A stretch of 16,179 nucleotides of DNA from Ichthyophonus hoferi (lineage: Eukaryota; Opisthokonta; Ichthyosporea; Ichthyophonida; Ichthyophonidae): contig NAOQ01000464.1 in the NCBI GenBank assembly GCA_002751075.1, forward strand, positions 1,951-18,129, in the 5' to 3' direction. Position 1 is the stretch's first letter. Every line of letters starts with the position of its first letter. Shown here piece after piece: positions 9,121 through 16,179 of this stretch. The translations under genes and the position numbers were made by a program. The notes under the pieces are model-generated. The model made no database searches. It saw only the letters and a program-made list of their open reading frames with translations, and was not told the DNA's origin.

Positions 9121-10690
9121 CAGAAAACCATATATACATATTATCTTTCATTATAAATAAAATTAATTGCCGCTGTTTCTAATGTCTTCTATGTAGTTTT
9201 TTGTATCGTAACATATATTATATACTTTTTCTCACGCATGACAAATGATTTGTCCAATAGCTAGCTACATACACAAATATGGGTGAAGAAACAAGTATAG
9301 TCTAAATCAATAAATTATTGATTACAAAGCCAGCACTACCCTTTGTTTAATTAATTAATTAATAACCGGATGATCAAGTAATGTATACAGTGTGTTTGGC
9401 GCACATAGCTATATAAGAAACATGGTTATAAAAACAGTTAGGCCTAAACCAATTACCAATCAAATTACAAAATAGCCTATATATCGTATGCTATATTTAA
9501 AGAGTATGAAATAGTTCAGTCAAGGACAGAACCAGCCCCTGGCTTTTTTACAGTTATACTGAGTAAAACTCCCTTGACTTCATTTAATTATTTGCTTGCA
9601 ATTGCAACTGTCATTATGTAAGATAATAATTACGTAGCCTGAAGTGGACATGCTAACCTTTCCAGCTCACTGGAAATTTATTATTAGCACAGTATTCTTC
9701 TATATTAATGATTATATACTCAAAAATTTATCTCATGACTGTAACAGACTAAGTCTACTTGGGTTTATCAAATGTGTCTTACCCAACCTAACCTTAACTC
9801 CATTTAGATAGTTTTTATTGTTGTACTAGACCTGATTTATACATAACATTACGGTGTTGTAATGCTAATCCTTATTCATTATCTACAATGTATCACAATA
9901 TTCATTTATATCTGACATATATAGGCTAGTATATATAGTACATATAATTTATTGCAAGAAGAATTTGACTCAGATAGAATCGAACCTAGTGGAGTGATTC
10001 GAAGGGTCAAAGTTTCCTCACTAGTGCGAAGTAGATCTAAAACGTATTAATTATGTGCTCTTTCTAGGCGAGATTATTAAATGTCAATCATCAAGCTAAT
10101 TGGATATAATTGTAGTGGATGGAGTGGGATTAGGGTTTACAATGCCATTAGTTTCTGGAAACCTGAATATACCATGATACACAATTTTTTTGGAAAATAT
10201 AAAGACATATCCAATGAGTAATCTGAACCGATACTACTGTACTAAGTCATTATGACTAGTGAGTTGACTAAACTATAATATATTTTAATAACATATATGT
10301 GACAGATAATTTACTTATGGATATAGGACAATATATATATATATGATTATAAAAAATTTGAATGTGACTGAGTGCTTTCTGCTAGATATGGCCATAACCA
10401 ATATACAAATCATAGCAATATTATCGACATTCAATATTAAAAACTAACTGCAGGATTTTGCATTAATTTTATATACATGTTTCTACACTACAGGGCCATC
10501 ACTAAGATATTATATTATGATTAGTTTTTAAGCTTCACTTCTTTTTAAGTGTATATTTATTCTTTTACATGTTATAATTGAAAGTTTGCTGCTTTTTGTG
10601 AGGGAACAGAGCACTTTGTTAGCCAATAATTTGTAATCACTAATTTTTATCAGGTTTCTCTCTTATAGATAGTGACGTGCTATAAAATGG
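9121..10690. other. Intergenic stretch, nothing identified
   Basis: AT-rich with stops in all frames. Two small paired structures can be noted. AGCC/GGCT followed by six T (9534-9549) lies inside a wider GTCAAGG/CCTTGAC pair (9519-9578). An imperfect hairpin, TTTGAC/GTCAAA with inner GAATC/GATTC, lies at 9964-10011. Neither matches a known RNA family. Confidence 0.5.
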
Positions 10691-11559
10691 CTAAGATTTT
10701 AGAGCCGTCTTTATATAATTTATAGTGGTGACATTCAAGGTGAGAGTAGAATAATACTCCTGAAAGTGCGAGAGATCTGGACACTGCTTATGGTATTCGA
10801 GTACCAGTAGTAAGCTAGACATTACAACAAAAATGCAATAGTTATATACATATATATTGTGATGTTGCTTAATTAAATAATCAAATTCAAAGTTTTGTGT
10901 TAACGAGGGTGTCGCATGTGTTACGAGAGGGTTATGATGCATGTAAACAGGCCAGATTGCCACGTATGTGTGGGCGGGGCCCTTATTAGTTATTTTCATT
11001 TATACTTTCCCATTCTTTGCTTATCATGCGCCAAGTGTGATCAACACCAATATAGTTATACTTATTATTGTAAGTAAGATCAATCGTAAAAAAAATGAAG
11101 AATGTCATTGGCGAATACTGCTCATAAAAGGTTACAGAGACTCACTAGAATTGTCTGATCTTATCTCAACACTCGAATACTATTGTATCCTCATTTGAAT
11201 GGTTCGTAAGCTAATTACCTCACTAGTGTAAGTGCCCACATATTATTTATTGACAAATCAAATTTCTTGGTAGGGAACGTCATGTAATTAACATATATAA
11301 TATTGATCATTTTATCATCCATTTGTTATCTAAGTGTTCATTTGTTGTTAATGGTCTTGTAACCATGACCAATTAAAAGACCCCATGCAGATGAAAATAG
11401 AGTATTAGAGAAATGTTTCTGTAATACAGAAAGGACGGTAAGACAACATCAAGTTGTACAACCATATCATGATTAGTCAATAAAGTTAAGCATTTGAATT
11501 TAATTACTAAGGAACATATATATGGTTTTTACAATTAATTCACCTTGTGTTTTACCTAG
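10691..11559. other. Mixed-composition stretch with a GC box, no gene resolved
   Basis: Islands of balanced composition at about 10745-10815, 10900-10985 and 11100-11195 contrast with AT-rich spacers, so exons of an unseen gene are possible. Open frames on both strands overlap here and none shows a recognisable domain or a full set of splice sites. An Sp1-like GC box, GGGCGGGGC, is at 10972-10980. The motif CCTCACTAGTG occurs at 10015 and again at 11218. Confidence 0.4.
10972..10980 (+). promoter_or_regulatory. GC box (GGGCGGGGC)
   Basis: A perfect Sp1-type GC box in otherwise AT-rich DNA, about 590 bases before the orphan plus-strand exon at 11560. It could belong to a promoter for that exon's gene. 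The role is inferred from the motif alone. Confidence 0.3.
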
Positions 11560-11716
11560 TCATAAGCGAATCTTACGTAGAGTACCAAGATATTTCCATC
11601 ACCAAGATGTCAGGCCAGAAAGGCCACATGGACTACCGGACTGGCAATACACTGCAAAGCATACATTATACTATATCCTACCTCACTCCACACTCTATTC
11701 TATACTACATTCACAG
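11560..11716 (+). other. Orphan exon-like segment, function unknown
   Basis: A pyrimidine-rich acceptor (TTTTACCTAG) precedes a plus-strand frame of about 51 codons. It contains SESYVEYQDISITKMSGQ and continues KGHMDYRTGNTLQ. It ends at a CACAG|GTATAT donor, or reads on to a TAA at 11724. Base composition at 11580-11665 is coding-like. The minus strand of the same segment is interrupted by stops in every frame. I do not recognise the peptide. It may be the last exon of a rightward gene that converges on the O-mannosyltransferase, or a relic. Confidence 0.4.
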
Positions 11717-11830
11717 GTATATTTAATATTTAAAGTCATCTTAAAATTAGCACATGACCAACAATACAACAAATATATATACGTACATTATATACTATAG
11801 ATAATACTATAAAATTAACAATGGATTATG

Positions 11831-11836
11831 TTTATT
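11831..11836 (-). terminator. Polyadenylation signal of the O-mannosyltransferase gene
   Basis: On the minus strand AATAAA lies about 45 bases after the TGA stop codon (11879-11881). The 3' untranslated region would be very short. Confidence 0.55.
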
Positions 11837-11878
11837 TTATTATATGTGTATATATACACTATTCTTTTCACTTAAAAC

Positions 11879-13915
11879 TCAACTACTATAAGTATTAAAG
11901 TCCCATGACTTCTTTAGTTTCATGGTAGCTTCCCAACCATTGCGCTCGAGACTATAGATCATAGGGGACATGATAACAAAGGTGATGCAGGCGGCTGCTA
12001 TGATGCCACACACTATCACCATCTGTAGGTATAGGTACAGAGTGATGGGTTAAGGTAGGTAGGTATAGGATAGATAGGTATAGGGTATATACTGTATAGT
12101 AGAGGTAGAAGGATAGTAGGTATACACGCATATATATATTACCTTGATAACTTCTGGCATACGAGTAAGCATTATTTCAGTAAAGAGGCCCCTGTGGAAA
12201 TAATTATTAGTAATGAAATTAAGTAGGAGATGGGGTAAGTAGCCAATTAAAGAAATAATCACATGACTATAGATATCAATATATATATAACACAAAACCA
12301 ACTCAAGACACACAATCAACACCACAACTATACAGTATAAATACATACGCAAGGACAAGCATGAAGTAGGATGCAGGGAGATAGTGGTGGAGAAACAGCT
12401 GACGATCCATAGGAAAGAAGGGAATATAGTGAAGGGCCCAGGCCAATAGCACCAATCCCATTCCTCGTTGAAAACGGCGACGATTTACTATAGGTGGATT
12501 AATATATATATAAGGGGTTAGTTAAAATATATAATAAAATATAATATTTAATAACTTGGCATTCATTAATTATAATTAATACAGTATAACATGTCGATAT
12601 AACATTTTATTACTCTTTAATATCCTATCCCACATCAATCCCGTGCCTCGTTTAATATATGGTGACGGTTTTCTATAGGTAGGCAGATTATAAAAGGCCT
12701 TTTGTTATTGGTTTTATTGTCATGCATCTATTTAAATTATTATAATTGGAATAATTTACTTTATGTAAAACATATAGTAACATATAACAGCACACATCCT
12801 CCTATAGACCTTTTATAAATCTACAAACCCTCTGATATATTCTAATAAACTCTGTAATATACATTCTATATCTCCATATATACCTTCAGAGACGTCGTAA
12901 AATCCTCTTGCTTCCCTCATAGTAAACACTATAGCAAGCACTAGGAATATGACAGCCGCCATATGACAGGCCCACCATGAGACAGGGTTACCAAGGAGAT
13001 AAATCTAGAAGGAGAGGGAGGGGGTGCATAGGTTAGAAGGTATGTAGGTATAAGATGTAATAGAACAATAGGATATGATATGATATGATATAAAATGTTA
13101 CAGGGTCATAAGGTTAACAATTAGTAAATCATACATATATACACACATTCACAAATATAGAATATAACACAACTGCTTGCATATATATATATATATATAC
13201 ATACACATATACAGTAGGTCATACCTGTCCCTTGTCCTCTTTTGCCTGGTAGAAGGAGATCCCTCTTACCAGCCTTACCCAATCTAAAGGCCTGGATGCA
13301 TACACGTGCTGTTCACTCATATATTAGTTCCTTAACTATTCCTCACCGTTATAGGTATGTGCATATATAAGTATGTATAAGATTAACTAAATTGCTAAAA
13401 CGTAACTGTAAATTATATACTATAATGTAAAGAAATAATATAGCGTTATTGGCCAATAGAAAGAGGTACAGTAGTAATAATAGCAATCATAACAACAACA
13501 GCAATAGCAGCTAGCCCATCGACCTATATAGCTTGTAGCCTACCCTACCTTGCTACTCAGCTTAGAGTTAGTATCCAGCATAACATGGATTGACTCTACT
13601 AGTTTCCCGAAGAATCCCATCCCGTGCATACGTTCAACTACCTTTGACTCCACTGAAATACACCGATCCAATTGGATAAATGAGTGCTTGGTTACGTAAT
13701 GATTGCCTTATTTAGACAAAGTTTGTGTTGTTTAACTGTTATGTTTTAATATAATATATATATATGTAAGATTGAATCCTATTATGTATGCTGGTGTACT
13801 ATGAACAATACATAATATACACTGTAGTTAAGACCAATACATCCTGCTCATCCAATCAGTAGCATAGGTGAAATACAACCAAACAAAATCAAAACCTAAA
13901 AATTAAAAATTAAAC

Positions 13916-13950
<35 letters not shown>

Positions 13951-15108
13951 TCTAAAGCAAACCCAATTAAATCTTACATCTATCATCAACCACAGTGTCA
14001 ACAAACCAGGTCTCGTGTGTGCCAAGTGACATCTTAGATGAGACAACCTGTAGGAGAGAGAGGAAGAGGAGAGAGAGAGAAGGAGAGGGAGCGATGTATT
14101 ATGATATAGTAGGATATAGTAGGATATATGAATGTAATTTAAAACTAGAATAAACAAATACACTTACAGGGTTTAATCAAGGTAAAAATTTAAATCAAAA
14201 ATTAAACCACCAATGACCCTCCTCTGCCTGTTTAAAGTTCCATACCATATATCATATACTTATATATAGCTGGAATAAAAGCACACTTATAGGATAATAA
14301 AGCTAAAAATAAAACTTAAATCACCAATGACCCTCCTCTGTCTGTTTAAAGCCCCATATCATAGACCATATACTTATATATAGCTGGAATAAAAGCACAC
14401 TTATAGGATAATAAAGTTAAAGATAAAAACTAAACCATCAATGACCCACCTCCGCCTGGCTAAAGCCCCACTCAGGTAGGTTCTCTCCAGAAAGCTCTAA
14501 GGTGGTACTGGTTCCTACGTGCTCCAAGGAGAAATGGGTGCTGTGGGAGCCAATAAAATCCACTTTAGGAATGATGCTATCAATAGAGTATGGTAGAGCT
14601 AGGTATATGTATATTGTAAAAGCAGAAATATAGTATATAGTATAATATAGTATATGGTATACATACACAAATGGCTTCCATTTCCCATTTCGGTCAACTG
14701 TAAAGTCAATTTTCCAGGTTGTTTGGCCAGTTAATGCCTCCGATGCATTCCAACAGCTCACCTGACCTCCCGCCAATGACATACTTAGATTATATTATAA
14801 TTTTCAATCAAGCTATACTATGCTGAGTATATATATATTTATATATGTATATAATAAGTCACCTGATACCCAACAATGGCATGCTTAGATTATGCTATAA
14901 ATTCTAATCAAGCCATACTATACTATATTGTATATACTACTATTTTATGACATTATAATAAAAAACAATATATATACTAGGTACCTATATATATATATAT
15001 ACCGGGTAGTTATAGCATATTATACTTTGATTAATGCAATACTATAAGATATAACAGAAATATATATATATAACATGCGTCTTTTTACCTAGTAATAGAT
15101 AGCTATGC

Positions 15109-15143
<35 letters not shown>

Positions 15144-15985
15144 CGTATGTATTAATATGAATCTATTCACGATATTAATAGCTAATTAATTACTGGAATG
15201 CATGCGTTAAGGAATACTGTTAATCGAAAAATGCTGATGTCTAATCACAAAAAGAATCAGTAAAATGAAGATCTCACATATACATCACAAGTACTTATAT
15301 ATAGTAATATATAGCTATATAGGTATGCATTAGTCACAACCCAATCATATATTAATACTCAATTAATAATTAATCAAAGAAATGCGTTAAGAAATGTCAA
15401 TAGGAAAATTTTGATTATCAATCGTAAAAAAAGAAAATGACAATGAAGATCGCACATATCTCTTGTTTCATGCATAGTCTAAAAGATATATATATTCATC
15501 TGCTCTGAAATTTTGACACTGATCGTAAAAAAAAACCAATGGAAATGATTATCACACATACCTCTTGCTTTGATGGTTGGGTGGCTGAGGCCACATCGTG
15601 ACCATTTAGAAGCATCATAGTAGATAAATGGAGTAGCTGTGATATGATAGGGCGAAGGTCAGGTAGTTATGGTGTAACCATTACGTATAGAAGAAAAGGG
15701 GTAAGGAGTGGGTTGGTTTGGGGGACCAATAGGAGGGGCGCATTAAAATATAGATAATCTAATGTAATATGATTGGTATAATATCATGTAATAAAGAAAA
15801 TATATAGTGGAATATAGTATAATGTAGTATGCAGAAAAGCAAAAAGGGAAAAAAAGATAAGAGATTAAGATAACTAGCACGCTGAAGCCCGCCAATAATA
15901 AAGCCTACCTTAACCTCGTCACCGGATTGGACGTATCGAACCTCCTTAGGAATCGTTAGCGCGGGCGCGTCCAGTACTATAACCC
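11879..15985 (-). CDS. POMT1: Protein O-mannosyltransferase, POMT1/Pmt4 type (C-terminal 11 exons)
   Basis: Exons in transcript order: 15909-15985, 15562-15636, 14667-14761, 14450-14576, 13978-14047, 13549-13652, 13225-13308, 12884-13004, 12349-12487, 12143-12191 and 11879-12022. All have GT-AG borders, and phases agree throughout, giving 360 residues to a TGA stop. GT39 enzymes of this kind sit in the ER membrane and move mannose from dolichyl-phosphate-mannose to Ser/Thr of secretory proteins; POMT1 works as a dimer with POMT2. The visible part holds the end of the luminal MIR repeats ([19 protein letters not shown], residues 36-54; [11 protein letters not shown], 115-125), then YASRPLDW (185-192) and [11 protein letters not shown] (211-221). 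Several membrane spans follow, including HYIPFF (270-275) and the hallmark LFLHHYLPA (281-289), and the chain ends in [15 protein letters not shown] and QEVSC point to the POMT1/Pmt4 branch rather than POMT2. The N-terminal half, with the catalytic first loop, lies beyond the right edge; the first visible exon completes a split Trp codon. Symbol by homology. Confidence 0.93.
12455..12690. repeat. Partial duplication of an exon acceptor edge, 185 bases apart
   Basis: The 5' edge of exon 12349-12487 plus its acceptor (ending at CTATAGGT, 12488) has a diverged copy with CTATAGGT at 12673. Shared blocks are CAATCCC, CCTCGTT, a GGCGACG/GGTGACG core, and TTxCTATAGGT. Read on the minus strand, the copy keeps the AG of the acceptor. 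Confidence 0.6.
13919..13948. repeat. (TA)n microsatellite in an O-mannosyltransferase intron
   Basis: About 28 bases of uninterrupted TA, close to the donor of exon 13978-14047. Shorter TA runs occur in the other introns at about 13181-13199 and 15119-15143. Confidence 0.9.
14165..14470. repeat. 114-base tandem repeat that includes a splice donor
   Basis: CAATGACCC recurs at 14211, 14325 and 14439, exactly 114 bases apart. The third unit contains the true 3' edge and donor of exon 14450-14576. The first two lie in the following intron and copy about 20 exon bases plus the intron start. On the minus strand the true junction reads GAG|GTGGGT, whereas both copies read GAG|GAGGGT, so neither copy has a usable donor. 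A partial fourth unit may extend left to about 14160. Confidence 0.85.
14756..14930. repeat. 101-base tandem repeat that includes a splice acceptor
   Basis: CACCTGA recurs at 14759 and 14860, and the two units match over about 65 bases (CAATGaCATaCTTAGATTAT, then TCAAGCcATACTAT). The first unit holds the true acceptor of exon 14667-14761; the second lies upstream in the intron and retains the AG. Confidence 0.8.
15145..15600. repeat. Degenerate tandem copies around a splice donor
   Basis: Three related segments end near 15280, 15458 and 15560. The shared order is AATCGTAAAAAAA (or close), AATGAAGATC/AATGATTATC and CACATA, followed in the last two by a CTCTTG exon edge. The last is the true donor edge of exon 15562-15636. 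The units are about 178 and 102 bases apart. On the minus strand the true site reads AGAG|GTATGTG, and the middle copy reads AGAG|ATATGTG, so the GT is lost. Confidence 0.65.
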
Positions 15986-16179
15986 CTCCCATTGGTCAGT
16001 ATTTATTGTAACCAACACGCCAAGAGATAATATCCACTGTATATGAATATTTCTAAACTATTATACTACATATAGACATACCTATATTTATATTCGTAGG
16101 TAACGATTACTTTGCACATAATATACTATATACTACTATATAGACATGACTATACTATAATACTTANATTGNGAATAGG
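15986..16179 (-). other. Intron at the right edge, with two undetermined bases
   Basis: The acceptor used by exon 15909-15985 (GGGAG, with a branch-like ATACTGAC about 10 bases before it) lies here. I find no phase-compatible upstream exon in the remaining 190 bases, so the preceding exon with the QQVTCY-type MIR motif is expected outside the window. Undetermined bases at 16167 and 16172 mark poor sequence quality. Confidence 0.6.

Noticed and set aside
9964-10011. Possible tRNA on the minus strand (a GGTTCGATTC-like B box)
   Set aside because: The expected T-arm stem does not pair and no acceptor stem or A box is found. It reads better as a simple imperfect hairpin.
11110-11198. ABC-transporter-like phrase KGYRDSLELSDL in a plus-strand frame
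   Set aside because: Only a dozen residues resemble the family, a stop follows shortly, and no Walker motifs or membrane-domain exons are nearby.
13903-14163. Minus-strand open frame containing the exon at 13978-14047
   Set aside because: Only the 70-base exon within it is coding. The rest is intron, including the (TA)n run and a pyrimidine-rich acceptor tract.
16075-16135. Possible further O-mannosyltransferase exon (VIVTYEYKY before a GTATGT)
   Set aside because: Its phase does not fit the next exon, which needs one leading base to complete a Trp codon, and the expected MIR residues are absent.

Overview
This window is nuclear DNA of a eukaryote. It is very AT-rich and crowded with TA-type microsatellites. 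Two of its genes are split by GT-AG introns of about 70 to 800 bases, and no operon structure is seen. A receiver (two-component) domain in an intron-bearing gene argues against bilaterian animals. Together with a POMT1/Pmt4-type O-mannosyltransferase, it suggests an early-branching opisthokont (a unicellular relative of animals, a sponge-grade animal or an early-diverging fungus) or another protist. The sequence alone does not settle which. Two undetermined bases at 16167 and 16172 suggest that the right edge is close to a contig end or a poorly read stretch.

Layout. (1) About 105-3240, minus strand: a spliced response-regulator gene. Three well-supported exons are at 1571-1692, 1047-1427 and 244-411. 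There are possible extra exons at 2762-2849 and 105-176, and a promoter-like GC-rich/CCAAT patch at 3188-3236. (2) 3240-6368: a long intergenic stretch with local ATTGG-bearing repeats, copy 1 of a dispersed repeat, an A/T tract behind a hairpin, and a cluster of strong hairpins at 5340-5579. (3) 6369-7694, plus strand: an uninterrupted gene for a type II membrane glycosyltransferase of the Fringe/GT31 kind with a C-terminal PAN/Apple domain. (4) 7700-11560: mostly AT-rich noncoding DNA with a 49-base tandem repeat, copy 2 of the dispersed repeat, and a few islands of balanced composition that may be unrecognised exons. (5) 11560-11716, plus strand: one orphan exon-like segment. (6) 11879 to beyond the right edge, minus strand: the C-terminal part (11 exons, 360 residues) of a POMT1/Pmt4-type protein O-mannosyltransferase.

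The two glycosyltransferases both belong to the secretory pathway: ER O-mannosylation, and probably Golgi sugar extension. Nothing shows that they are co-regulated. The receiver protein belongs to phosphorelay signalling and has no visible kinase partner here.

The most unusual feature is in the O-mannosyltransferase introns. At four exon edges, partial tandem copies of the splice junction lie inside the neighbouring intron. The copied donor sites have lost their GT, while the copied acceptors keep their AG.
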